A DNA stretch of 64,000 bases from Catenaria anguillulae PL171 (taxonomy: Eukaryota > Blastocladiomycota > Blastocladiomycetes > Blastocladiales > Catenariaceae). The notes beneath the pieces were generated by a model. It was not told the origin of the DNA. It saw only the letters and a list, made by a program, of their open reading frames with translations, and did no database searches. Where the stretch lies: positions 248,001-312,000 of the forward strand of contig MCFL01000005.1 in the NCBI GenBank assembly GCA_002102555.1, read 5' to 3'. Below, one piece after another: positions 36,901 to 48,688 of the stretch (within the stretch, counting starts at the first letter, position 1; each line of letters starts with the position of its first letter). The translations under genes were made by a program, and so were the position numbers.

Positions 36901-39900
36901 AAGGATGTGGCCGAAATGAAGGCGTTCGCGAAACCTCCCGATCTCGTCGTGCTTGTGCTGGAGGCTGTGTGCATCCTTTTCAAGGTCAAGCCCGACTGGG
37001 ACAGCAGTAAAAAGCTGCTCGGTGACCCGCAATTCCTTCGCAAGATTCAAGAGTACGACAAGGACTCGGTCAATGACGCCCTCGCGAAAAAACTGCGCAA
37101 ATACATTGAAAACCCAAGTTTTACGCCCGAAGCAGTCGAAAAGGTGTCCAAGGCTGCCCGGTCCATGTGTATGTGGGTTCTCGCTATGGACATTTACACT
37201 CGGGTCAACAAAGAAGTCGAGCCCAAGCGCAAACGCCTGGCGGAAGCCCAGGCCAGTTTAGAAACGACCAAGGCCAAGTTGGAGGAAAAGACGCGAGCGT
37301 TGCAAGAGGTCGAGAACCAGTTGCAAAAACTCAAGGAACAGTATGAAGAGTCGATTGCCTCTAAAAAAGTCTTGTCGGAAAAGATGGAGCAAACCACCAA
37401 GCGGATGGAGCGTGCAAGCAAACTGACAACCGCCTTGGCCGACGAGCAAATTCGCTGGACAGAGTCTGTGGCCAAGCTCAACAAGCAAATGGACGAGCTC
37501 GTTGGGAACGTGTTTGTTGCCGCTGCCTGCGTGGCATACTTTGGCGCATTCACCTCGCTTTATCGCCGCGAAATGATCAGCATGTGGACGACCAAGTGTG
37601 TGGAGCTGGGTGTGCCCGTTGCTGCCGACTTGACACTTCCTGACCAACTTGGAGACCCGGTTCAAATTCGCGAATGGAACGTCCAAGGATTACCTGCCGA
37701 TGAGCTCTCAACCGAGAATGGCATCCTCGTCACGCGAGGCCGGCGCTGGCCTCTCATGATTGACCCACAAGGACAAGCGAACCGCTGGATTCGCAACATG
37801 GAGTCCGGATCCGAGCTCAAGATTGTAAAGCTTTCCGACCCCAAGTTCTTGCGCGCCTTGGAGAACGCGGTCCGCATGGGAAATCCCGTCCTGATTGAGG
37901 ACGTGGGTGAGCAGCTGGACCCGGCTTTGGAACCCTTGTTGCTCAAGCAAACCATTCGCCAAGGTGGCCGGTTGCTCATGCGGTTGGGCGACACATTGGT
38001 CGAGTACGACAAGAACTTTAGGCTCTACATCACCACCAAGCTATCCAACCCGCACTACTTGCCTGAAGTCTGCATCAAGGTGACCGTGATCAACTTTACC
38101 GTCACGCGGACTGGTCTCGAGGGGCAGCTGCTCGCTGATGTGGTCAAGTTGGAGCGACCCGAGCTGGAAGAGCAGAGAAACTCGCTCATTCTGTCCATTT
38201 CAAATGACAAGCGGCAGCTCAAGGACATTGAGGAAAAGATCCTACGGCTCTTGTACAACTCGCAGGGCAACATTCTCGATGACGAGGAGCTCATCCTGAC
38301 TCTCAACCAGTCCAAGGTCACATCGTCCGCAATTACCGACCGCCTTGTGCAAGCCGAGCAAACCGAGCGTGCAATCAACACGGCTCGTGAAAAGTACCGA
38401 CCCGTCGCCCTTCGCGGCTCCATTCTCTACTTTGTCGTTGCCGATCTGGCCGAGGTCGACGGCATGTACCAGTTCTCGCTCAAGTACTTCAAGAACCTCT
38501 TCACTCAATGCATCATCGACAGTCCAAAGACCAGCAGCTCGATGAGCATGTGGCTTGGCTGTGTGACGATATCATGATGTCGGTATTCCGCAACGTCTCT
38601 CGCGGTTTGTTTGAGCACACAAGGCCATCTTCTCACTCATGATGTGTGTGAGCGTCATGCGCAACCGAGGCGACATTTCCGACGACGAGTGGAACTTTTT
38701 CCTGCGCGGCAGTGCCGCATTGCTCAAAGAGATTCCGCCAAAGCCGCTCACCCGCTGGCTCACGGACGCCATGTGGCGCAATGTGTGCTCATTGGCAGCG
38801 TCGGTTCCCATCTTTGTCGATTTGCCCGATCACATTGCGAGTCATACATTGGATTGGGAAGGATTCATCGAGGCGGATGACCCATTCGCATACCCAGTGC
38901 CAGGACTGGCCAGCGACAAGGTCACCGATTTCCAGCGACTGCTCGTCATCAAGGTCTTGCGTGAGGAAATGGTGGTTGGCTCGCTCATTTCCTTCATTCG
39001 CGAGAGCATCGGATCGCAGTACATTGACATTCCGCCGCTCGACTTGCGCCAAGTGTACAATGACATGAACTCGACAACACCTTTGGTCTTTGTCTTGTCG
39101 TCAGGGTCAGATCCCGTCTCGGGGTTACTCAAGCTCGCGAGCGGGCTTGGGTTCAGCGAACGCTTGCACATGATCTCGCTTGGTCAAGGTCAAGGTCCCA
39201 TTGCAGAGGCGCTGTTGCAAAAGTCGATGGAATCAGGCGACTGGTTGTTTTTGCAAAATTGTCACTTGGCTGCATCGTGGATGCCTAAGCTCGAGGGCAA
39301 GGTCAAGGAACTTGTGACTGGGGAGGTCAAGGCACATTCCACATTCCGCCTCTTCTTGTCGTCCATGCCATCCAAAGTGTTTCCCATTTCCGTTTTGCAA
39401 GAGTCGGTTAAGGTCACCAATGAGCCGCCCAAGGGTTTGCGCGCCAACGTTGCTCGTTCGTTTGCAGACATCCCCGTTCAGCTCTTTGATGAAATGCCTC
39501 CGCAAGGCGGGCGGTTCCGAAAACTGGCGTTTACTTTGTGCTTCTTCAACGCCATCATTCAAGAGCGCAAAAAGTTTGGCCCGTTGGGCTGGAACATCAG
39601 CTACGATTGGAGCAACTCGGATCTCGAAGTCTCGCTCATCATTTTGAAAAACTTTTTGACCAAGTCGACAACAATCCCGTGGGATGCGCTTCGATACCTG
39701 ACGGGCGAGATTTCGTTCGGCGGACGTGTGACTGACGATTGGGACCGGCGGACGATGCGGACGTTGCTGAACAAGTACTACAGCATTGATGTTCTCGATG
39801 ACAACTATCCGCTGTCGCCTTCTGGCGTATATGTGGTGCCGGCCGATGGAAACTTGGCCTCATTCCGTGCTCACATTGACAAGTTGCCGTTCACTGAGGA

Positions 39901-41127
39901 GCCGTCTGTATTTGGCATGCATGAGAATGCCAATGTCAGTTATCAGCTGCAAGAGACCAAGCGGTTACTACGAACAGTACTGGACGTTCAACCCCGCCTT
40001 GTTTCCTCGGCAAGCGGCAAGTCGCCCGAGGATACCGTCACCGAGGTTGCCCAATCCATTTTGTCACGACTCCCACCACTTCTCGTTGTTGACGCCAACC
40101 CACGCGTCGCGTCAGCTGGAAAGCCAAAGACATTAGCCGAAGTCATGTTCCGCAAAGATTCGACCGGCCGCATGGAGAACTCGCTCAGTACGGTGCTTTG
40201 TCAAGAATGCGCGCGGTTTAACAAGCTTCTCTCAGTCATCAAGTCTTCGCTTGAAAACCTCATCAAGGCGATTCGTGGTTTGGTGGTCATGAGCGCTCAA
40301 CTGGAGCTGGTATTCAACAGTCTGATGAACAACCAGGTTCGCGGTCTCATTTACTTGCTATGAATTGCAATGGTTGGGATATTCACCTTGCTCCATAACA
40401 TTCGCACAGGTTCCAAGCCAATGGGCCAACGTGGCGTACCCTTCCCTCAAGCCGCTGGATCCTGGGTCGATGACTTGATTGCCAGGGTTCAAGTCTTGCA
40501 CACATGGATTGAGCGTGGACAGCCTCGAACTTTCTGGTTGCCTGGCTTCTTCTTCCCTCAAGGATTCTTGACGGGCGTGTTCCAAAACCATGCACGCAAG
40601 TACAACATTCCCATCGATTCGCTCAAGTTTAGATTCAGCATCTTGATGGAGGATTCCAAAGAAGATTACCCAGCGTCTCAACAGGGGGGTCGCCACAGCC
40701 GGATGCCGTTGTGCAGCCTGAAGATGACCAAGAGGACGGCGTACTAGTTCGCGGATTGTTTATTGAGGGAGCTCGCTGGGATAAGGACAAGGAAAAGCTG
40801 CAGGATTCGTTCCCGATGGAGATGTTTTCGGTACGTTTTTTTCCTTCCTGGATGCACACCATATGTTGACCCACACCGAACACGACTGACGACATTTCAC
40901 ACAAACCACAGACAATGCCTCTCATTCGCTTCATTCCAGCCGTAGGCTATCAGCCCACCAAGGATCTCTACGTGTGTCCGCTGTACAAGACGTCTGCCCG
41001 CGCTGGTACACTTTCAACGACTGGTCAATCGACCAACTTTGTTTGTCCCGTGCATCTCCCAAGCGACAAGCTTTCAGACTACTGGATTACCAAGGGCGTC
41101 GCGCTGTTGATGCAGCTGAATGACTAG
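27917..41127 (+). CDS. DNAH6: Axonemal inner-arm dynein heavy chain, DNAH6 type
   Basis: Motor ATPase of a single-headed inner dynein arm of the flagellum. Seven exons: 27917-28465, 28547-29008, 29088-33303, 33394-34121, 34203-40336, 40410-40830, 40912-41127; about 4240 aa (human DNAH6 about 4158). Seen in order: a low-complexity N-terminus; stem with [22 protein letters not shown]1 Walker [10 protein letters not shown] (32799) and [13 protein letters not shown]2 GPTGGGKS (33730); AAA3 GNTGVGKS (34830); AAA4 GVGGTGKKS (35867); the stalk coiled coils with the microtubule-binding tip (about 36560-37480); AAA5 [17 protein letters not shown]6; C-terminus with [14 protein letters not shown] and [15 protein letters not shown], closest to DNAH6 among the paralogues I can compare. 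Single missing bases lie near 33190, 33520, 33767, 35657, 35978, 38530, 38600 and 40675. Confidence 0.93.
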
Positions 41128-41308
41128 CTTTTACCTTGAAATTGCCTCATCCCTTTTTGCACTGTTTTGCTCGGATTTTTTTCACTCGACAAACTGCCAT
41201 TTTGAATACAATTGTATTGGTCGTTAGCGGTCTTATTTACACTAAACTGCAGCTAGTATAGCGGTCGTAAGGTCGGTCAACGACCCAGGACTGCTGGCCC
41301 GAGTCAGG

Positions 41309-42654
41309 TCAATAATAAGCCCGTCCACCATGTCGCGTTCGAGACGACGAGCGCTGAGGAGCATCCGAGCGATTCGAAGGTTGATGATGCTGTCCAGCAG
41401 ACCGGTCGTCCGCCATAAATGACCTATCGGTAGTGAATGGTGGTTTCCAGGGTGCAGGTGCGCCATCCACTGGTGTGGCACCATGCGGCTCGATGCGGGA
41501 CATCATGGCGTTGGTTGATCTCGTGGTTGTTGCCAAGGTGCGTTGCTGGCTTTCTAAGCTTTTGGATGCGCCTGCGCTGGAGATCAGAGAGCTCAGTAGT
41601 GTGCGCTATGCAAGGAAATCAAGTTAGCCGGGGAAGCAAGTGGAACGATGGACCAAGATGAAGTGAACATCAATAACTACCGTTTGAACGATGGAGTAAC
41701 GGAAAAAGATGATTGCGTCCACCGTCGGAATCAGTCTGTGGAATGAGCCTCAAGTGTCAGCACAAGGAAGGATCATGGCATGCGACAAGTCAAGGAATGT
41801 TGACGTACTTTCCAATGGTGATTGTGATGAACTGGATGCTTGGCAGGGTTGGTGCAAAGAATGACAATTGTAAACACAACGTGTACGAAAAGGCAATGAC
41901 GACAGCCGGAATGTATGGAGCGAGCACCTCCAGCTTGACGCTCCGTGGCAGGATAATGTCGCCATGTGCTTTGACTTGAGCCATAATGAGCACTTTGACG
42001 AATAAGTAGTCGGTACACAAGCTGAGAATTGTCGTTGTTGTGAATGCAATGAAGGAAATGAGGCGGTCGCGGCCGCGAAGCGTAATCACCTCTGGCGGCG
42101 CTTGACCTCGAGGTGCAACACTTGCAGAAGCTTCTGCAATGTGAACATGGAACGAAGCAATGATGGCCGACAGGTTGACAATCGCGACGACTGCGCTGGC
42201 TGCAAGAAAGATTCGGCGGGCTGTTTCGCGGCGAAGGGGTGCGACAATGCGCAGGCGGTAAAACCGGCAGATTGTGATACAAATGTATGCTAGTGTGACG
42301 AGCGCGACACACATGTGAGACAAAAAGTGACAGTGCGATAAGCACATGTATGAGACATACCAGATCTGCCAAACAAATCACCAATCGATGTCATGTAAGA
42401 CGGTAATGGCCACAACGATCCGCCGGAAAAGCGGGACAGAACGAATGCGACCTCGAAGATGGGAGTGACAAGCAGAAACACCGACCCGGCCAGCGAAGCA
42501 TTCCAGAATGTTGTCCGGCTCTTTCTCCAGTGAGGTGTAACGATGGTCAAGTTCCATATCAGTGCAAAAAGGCGGCGGTTTGGAGAAGCAGCCCAAAGAG
42601 GAACACTTGGTCGCGGGCATTTCGGGCAAGGTCAACTGTCCATGTCACTGCCAT
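41309..42654 (-). CDS. Seven-transmembrane protein, tandem copy A (family not recognised)
   Basis: First of three neighbouring paralogues. Start MAVTWTVDLARNARDQVF at 42654; stop after GGRAYY at 41309; about 370 aa in four exons. Seven hydrophobic spans: FLFGLLLQTAAF; WNASLAGSVFLLVTPIFEVA; a third around GDLFGRSG; ARRIFLAASAVVAIVNLSAI; RLISFIAFTTTTILSLCTDY; LAPYIPAVVIAFSYTLCL; PTLPSIQFITITIGK with LIPTVDAIIFFRYS. Between spans 3 and 4 is the strongly conserved basic loop FYRLRIVAPLRR. Introns fall after GRSG, after GK inside the last span, and after SIVQT. The tail is Ser/Arg-rich and about 75 aa. A base is missing near 42565. Topology resembles a receptor or other 7TM protein, but no family signature known to me is present. 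It is convergent with the dynein gene. Confidence 0.75.
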
Positions 42655-43492
42655 GGTCTCTTGATTTTCGTGTTCTGGTTGTTGAAGTTTAACTGCATGT
42701 CAATACGAGTATGGAGCACAGGTCGGCCAAGCTGGGCCTCGAGGGGCCTGCAATGAATTTAAGCCCATCCGCTGAAGGAGGACTCGTTGGCCAGTTCCTC
42801 GCATAGGTGTATCCGCTATCAGTTACGACATTGAGCACTCGAACACCGACAGCATCAACTGGACCCGTCATGGGGTCCACACAGGAACTCAGGACGGAAC
42901 CTTGGCTAGTATGCCAGGTGGTTTGTTGACCTGGTGAAAAGGACGTTCTTGGATTCGAATCAAGCGCTGACAAGGCATGTGTTGTCTGGGGCAAGTCATG
43001 AAGGACTCGAAGGCTCGGGTTGGCTGGTGTTTTTGTTTGACGCGTTCGCTGTCTGCAGCCAGCAACTGCCGCCGGTTCTCCTATGGATCCATACATCGGA
43101 CTGCTTTCTTTTCTCGGTGCGGTACTCGGCGCAGTAAACAAAGTAGACCGCATGGATCCAGGGTGTTTATTAAGTATGATTCAGGTATATGTGCGTGATG
43201 ACGAGAGAGGGATGTGGGACATGACACACAAACACAAGCTGCTGCTACTGCTTGTTGAGACGGTATTGTCTGTCTTGGCCCGTTCCATTCTGATCGGACC
43301 TTGGAGACAAGGGCGACAAAAGAAACGATGTCGTGCGCGGGGTGACCGCAGGCGTTGTTGGAGCAGTCGAGTACGTCGGCGACAATGGCGGCTGCCGCAT
43401 GTCAGTATTGATATTGAGGTCCACTTGCCGGGTAGGGCGGTGAGGAGGCGAGTGGTCCGCCCCGTACCACCCATGGCCGACAGCATGGGGCT
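42655..43492. other. Spacer between 7TM copies A and B
   Basis: About 840 bases. A minus-strand open frame (43153-42689) has no hydrophobic spans, no resemblance to the 7TM copies and no recognisable domain. I see no supported gene. Confidence 0.45.
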
Positions 43493-44765
43493 TCAATGGG
43501 TTTGGATCCACGACAATGCCTCTGCGTCCTTGATGTCCTCGGGCGTGGCATACACGGGTCCAACTGTTGCATGATTGCTGCGTGCAGATGCTGATGGCTG
43601 CTGGACGGGAAAAAGTGGGAACACGTTGCCTGCCGGGGCGTTGCCGCGGCCCTCTCCACCTGACGCTGCCCGAGGGCGGGAATTACTCGATGAGAGTGAC
43701 TTGAGGAGGGTTTTCTGTTGCGAGAGTATTTCCGGTCAGCGGAGGCGGGTTATGTAGGGACATGGGCAAGGGCATACAGTTTGCTCGATCGAGAAACGGA
43801 AAAAGATGATGGTGTCAATGGCAGGAACCAATCTGTGTGGGTTTGTTAGCCTATGGTCACGATATCTACGACAGACATGAATGGAACGAAGAGCGAAGCG
43901 TACTTTCCAAGCGTGATGGTGGCAAAGACGATGCTGGGGATCATGGGGTCAAAGAAGGACAGCTGCAAGCAAATGAAGTAGAGGATGGATGCCAGAAGCG
44001 CTGGAATGTATGGGCGGAAGATTTGCCACTTGACTGTTTTCGGAACACTTGAGACATTGCTTTGCACGGAGGTCCGACTCGTAACGATGGCATGATAAAA
44101 AAGCAAATCAGTTGCGACGCTGGCGACTGTTGTAATCATGAAAGCGCCGAACGAAATGAGCCGGTCTTGTTCCCGCAGACGCTTGATTTCGGGAGTCGCA
44201 CGGGAAACGGTTTGGCCAGCCTTGACTGGTGGGAGCGATGACTCGGCTGAGCGAAGGTCGAAAGAACTGGCAATGGCGGCAATGTTGGCAGCAGCGATAA
44301 CCGCAGAGGCAAGGTAAAAGTATCGAGCGCTAGTTCGGCGTTTGACTGGTGCGACGATACGGAGGCGGAAGAAGCGAAGAATCGTGATACCCGAGTAAGC
44401 TACACGTGTAACGGCACGGTCAAGGATTGACTGATAATACCTGTGCCACGAGTTATGGACGCAAGCGTACCGGAACGGCCCAACATGTCACCAACCGCCG
44501 TTGCAATCGTGGGAAATGAGATGAGAGTATGGGATGTGAAGCGGGCAAGTATGAATGCAATTTCGAAAGCCGGCATGGCCAGCATGACGATTGATGCGAA
44601 GAGACTTGCATGCCAGAACCATGATCGATTCACTCGCCAGTATGGTAGCACAATGGAGACATTCCAAATGAGGGCACAAAACGATGCGACTTGGAGGACG
44701 AGCCCGACCAGGAACACTTGGTCACGGGAGCTATTGGCCAAGTCGGCCGTCCATTCGACTCCCAT
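43493..44765 (-). CDS. Seven-transmembrane protein, tandem copy B (family not recognised)
   Basis: Second paralogue, about 345 aa in four exons. Start MGVEWTADLANSSRDQVF at 44765; stop after EALSWIQTH at 43493. It keeps the shared landmarks: LIWNVSIVLPYW after span 1, GDMLGRSG before intron 1, FFRLRIVAPVKRR between spans 3 and 4, REQDRLISFGAFMITT, FRPYIPALLASILYFICL, PMIPSIVFATITLGK at intron 2, and LVPAIDTIIFFRFSIEQT before intron 3. The loop between spans 4 and 5 is longer than in copy A. The cytoplasmic-type tail (KTLLKSLSSSNSRPRAAS onward, about 70 aa) does not align with A or C. Same strand and intron positions as copy A show tandem duplication of one ancestral gene. Confidence 0.78.
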
Positions 44766-46317
44766 GATTACGTTGGTGATGAGCTGTTGAAGTTGGGGCC
44801 AGGTCAAAAAAAATCATAGCCTCCCGCCACAATACATTGAATTACAAGAGCGCAGATGGCGAGCTCGGTCCATGGCTAGGCAAGGGTTCACCGACCTTTA
44901 TGTATGTTTCTTGGCCAACCAATCAGCGAAGTCGGGGAGACCAGCTGCTGGCTACTGTGCTGGGGCTGGCACGTTGAAGGGATTCTTTGGCATACTTACA
45001 TGCTGACTTTGGACCTGAAACGGATCTCTGGATCGTGGGATGCCCAATCATCACGCACCTCGGGAGCCCTTCATCACCAGTTAACGGGACAGCTGTTGCG
45101 TCTGTGCGCCTGACTTGGAACGCAACATCGTCCAATCACTGACCTTGAATGATATGAACTTGTGAGACAATCAACGCTGAAGCTAAATGACGATTTTGTT
45201 TGGAAACCACTTCCATATTTATTTACTGCCCCTGCTGCCCGCCTGCTGCTGCCAAGAGTCCAAGGCAACGGCAGCGCCGATTCGGCCGGAGAAACGTTTC
45301 AGCCTTCCCGAGACACGAGACATTAAACTTTGAAACATCCGAACGGGCTTCTTTCAATACATTTCACTTCATGCAGTGCACGTGTTCTTCATGAGACTGA
45401 CTCGCGATCGTTGAGTCATTGGACGTCGGTAAATGCATGACGACACCCGATGACGAAACGGACACGACAAGTGCTGGGCAGAACGATTGCTGGTTCCTGT
45501 GGCCGACGTTGCCAAGTCGTATTGTACTTTGCGATGTGAAGATACATGTGATGGGGGCAATAAGGATAACTGCGGCCATGCCTGGATATGGACATGAAGA
45601 CGAGACAGGGAAACTACAAAACAGTCAACTTAAGTACTCCGGGTATCGAAGCGAAAGCCGAACTACATTGGCAGCAGCGTCCCAAGAATGGCCTGGTTGT
45701 ACCCGGTTGTGTCATTGGTCGATTCGGGATTGTGATCAAGTCTCGATTGGTCCGACCATGACGGACGCATAGAACGACGACTGGCAGAGCACCCACACCT
45801 TTTATCTGCTCTTTGCCAGTTTTTCCGTCACCGTCTATTCAGCTTATCGTACTGATCCCTCCTGGAACTAGGCATCAAATGGAAAACACGGCTCGGCAAC
45901 CCAAATCGCGGATCCAGTCCGCCACACTTGGTGTTCAGGGCACCACAGGCATTCGTGACTGTGCCCGCCCCGGCAAAATAAAATAATGTGCGAAGGCCTG
46001 CAGCCACGAGGCCGACCAAAGAGTTGCGTGAGCTCGGCCGAATATTGAAACCATCCTAATGTACGTGCGTACATTCGCCGCTTGTGCTCCAAAAGCACTT
46101 GGTGCTCTGCCGCACCAAAGTTCTCAGACACGCTGCCAACTCATGAAAAACATCTGGTCGTCTATGTATGGTGGATGCATGAACACAAGTCGACAAATGC
46201 CCACAACAAAACAATCAAAAGTGTGAGATGTGTGTATCAAGTGTATGTACATGGCTGGGACAAAACGCCACCGGCAAAGGAGAGCAAAAAAATGAGTGCT
46301 GAATCAGCATCAAAGAC
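44766..46317. other. Spacer between 7TM copies B and C, with one doubtful short gene
   Basis: About 1.55 kb. Most of it shows no gene and no remnant of a fourth 7TM copy. On the minus strand at 46131-45828 two overlapping frames read SENFGAAEHQVLLEHKRRMY, then a membrane-like GLVAAGLRTLFYFAGAG and a basic end SSRRDQYDKLNRR. This could be a small single-span protein with one missing base, but I do not recognise it and give it about one chance in four. Confidence 0.35.
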
Positions 46318-47865
46318 CTACGACCGAGGCGACCGCGGATCCGAGGTATGCTTGGGAAGACTGCCACGTCGAGGCGAGACATGCCCATTCATGTCGGAAG
46401 AAAAGGGAGGCGACAGCGGCGACAAGAGATTTGCAGGCGAACGCGGCGTGCGAAGCCCGCTCTGGTTGTGCGCCGCCGTTCCAGTCGGCATGGGTGGAGG
46501 TTGAATCGTGAGGTGCGCCGTGAGGTTGTGACGAGGCAGCGACTCGTACGAAATGGAACCACGGTCCTCGGTATTGAACTCGGACTTGCGCTTGTTCATG
46601 TTTGATGAGGAATTGTGCGATTCTGGACCGGGCTTCATACTCAGCGAAAGAGGATGAATGGACGCTGGTGCAGGTGCTTGCGGTGGTGGTGCCGTGGGCA
46701 TGGTTCCAGTTGGGCGAGCGACTTGAGACTGGATCTTGGACATGGCATACGCGCCGCCTGTTGTGGCGCCACCAGCGGTTCCAGTCCCAGTTCCGCCGCT
46801 GTTGGAGGTGAGTGAGCGAAGCAACGTCTTGGTTTGCTCGATCGAAAAGCGAAAGAAGATGATGGTATCGATGGTCGGAACCAACCTGTCAGGAACGTGG
46901 TGTGCAGTGTGAGGATTCGTCGGGTCGTGCAATGTGAAACGAATGAAAGGAATGCGTACTTTCCGAGAGTAATCGTTAAGAAAACGATGGAAGGAATGGT
47001 CGGAGCAAAGAAGGACAGCATCAAGCACACAATGTACACGGCATCCACAATGAACGCGGGAATGTAGGGCATAAGGATCTCCCGCTTGACATCAGCCGGC
47101 ACCTCGACTTGGCCGTGAATCTTTTGCTGCGACATGACCACAATCTTGAAGAAGAGGTAGTCGACGGCAACCGATGTGATGGTTGTAATCATGAATGCAA
47201 TGAATGAGATGAGGCGGTCCTGGTCGCGCAGCCTCAAGACTTCGGGAGTTGCCCTCGACCGCGCTGGCAACGCGTTTTCCGCGAGGCGGAGTTGAAATGA
47301 GCTGATGATGCATGCCGCCATGGAAAGCCCAATGATGGACGATGCCGTATAGAAGTAACGAGTGGCGGCAGTGCGGCGAAGTGGAGCAACGATGCGGAGG
47401 CGGTACAGGCGACAAACGTTGATGATAAGATATGCTGTGTTCAAGAGGCGACGAGCAAGTGAGACATCGACGGGACGCGAGCCAGGAGGGGACATGGTAA
47501 AATCGCGTACCGGAGCGTCCAAAAAAGTCGCCGACGGCAGTCAAGACGGGTGGGAATGACCATAGGGTCTGGTCCGTGAAGCGGGAAAAAACGAATGCGC
47601 ACTCAAACAACGGGACACACATGAGCAACGTAGAGCCAACAAGCGATGCATGCCAAAAGTGGGTCTTGGATTTCTTCCAGTGCGGCAAAACGAGCGTCAT
47701 ATTCCAGATGAGAGCACAGAATGCTGCCACCTGGAGCACCACGCCAGCGAGCATAATCTGGTCGCGTGGATTGGAAAAGTCGGCGACCCAAGTAACAGGC
47801 ATGTTGGACAGTGATGGGTCGCGCAGTATTGGGTCAATAAAGTCAGAGTCGAGATTCGAAGGCAT
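46318..47865 (-). CDS. Seven-transmembrane protein, tandem copy C (family not recognised)
   Basis: Third and longest paralogue, about 465 aa, three exons: 47865-47511, 47434-46960, 46885-46318, with no frame break. Start MPSNLDSDFIDP; the conserved core begins at MPVTWVADF. Spans: QIMLAGVVLQVAAFCALIW; ASLVGSTLLMCVPLFECAF; PPVLTAVGDFFGRSG with AYLIINVCRLY; RYFYTASSIIGLSMAACI; RLISFIAFMITTITSVAV; LMPYIPAFIVDAVYIVCL; PTIPSIVFLTITLGK with LVPTIDTIIFFRFS. The basic loop YRLRIVAPLRR is shared with A and B. Introns 1 and 2 are at the same places as in A and B, but the third intron is absent: SIEQTKTLLRSL is continuous. The tail (about 165 aa) is Gly/Thr- then Pro/Ser-rich with many SP sites (SPRRGSLPKHTSDPRSPRS), suggesting phosphorylation. 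It is divergent from MUS81. Confidence 0.82.
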
Positions 47866-48688
47866 GACGAATGACGAGGGTGAGGGGAGGATGTGCGTGG
47901 TTATAAAGGGAGTGAGATGTTGGTTACTGGTCGGACGAAAGCTTCGATGTGAAAAATCCCGAAAAGTGTAAACAATACGACGTCAGTCTTCTTGCGAGAA
48001 GGAAGCAAAGTGACTGATATTGACCCTCATTTTGGGAGGTGGCCAATTGCTTATGAAGGGGACTGGTTGCGCTGGATTTCAAGCATCAAGACGATTGTCG
48101 AGACAAGTCCTTCATCCACTCAGGCGTGGTGGCGATGGCGCCGCCCATTGTCCACAATACGACCCATTATCTTGAACCTTCCACTCATCCGAGAGGGCTG
48201 AGTTAACAATGGCCGCCATAGGAGTGACCCAGCCCTGCCTGAAATGAACAGTTCGCTGTATGGCCGGCTTGAGGAACTCATCATGAACAAAGCGTCGGCT
48301 GGTCAGCTCCATTCACGTTGGCTCCAACACCTTCACTGCGAAATACCGACGGCGATGTATGAGTGACCAAAATGCACGTGAAGCATTGTCAGTGTTCCAG
48401 ACGGTCCATTTGCTGTGGGAAATGGAGTAGGACTACACGCGTGCTGTGTCATGGTGCTGGCGAGATATGTTGATCGTTAACGCCGATCTAGGCGCGTGAA
48501 TTGATCACAATGCCCATTTCAGGGTTGAACAGTTGGCAGTATCAAACCGCATTGGCCAATATTGTTGGTTGATGAATGAGGAGGTGCCCGAAAAATCAAT
48601 ACTCAAGACTCAATGCATTCGCAAATGACATGCAGTTCTTCCATATTTTATCTTTGCCGTCTGCCTTGACCACCATTCATCGCCCGCC
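47866..48688. promoter_or_regulatory. Upstream region of 7TM copy C and MUS81
   Basis: About 820 bases between divergent start codons, less GC-rich than the genes. Only short, unconvincing open frames; no motif claimed. Confidence 0.4.

Noticed and set aside
33190-40700. Reading the dynein as a pseudogene because of its frame breaks
   Set aside because: All P-loops, splice sites and the C-terminus are intact, and the same missing-base signature hits essential genes such as eL18 and CTR9.
42689-43153. Minus-strand 154-codon frame between 7TM copies A and B as a further gene
   Set aside because: No hydrophobic spans, no similarity to the neighbours, no splice signals; random-looking composition.
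45419-45772. 117-codon plus-strand frame in the 7TM spacer
   Set aside because: No domain, no membrane span, and no family resemblance; likely chance.
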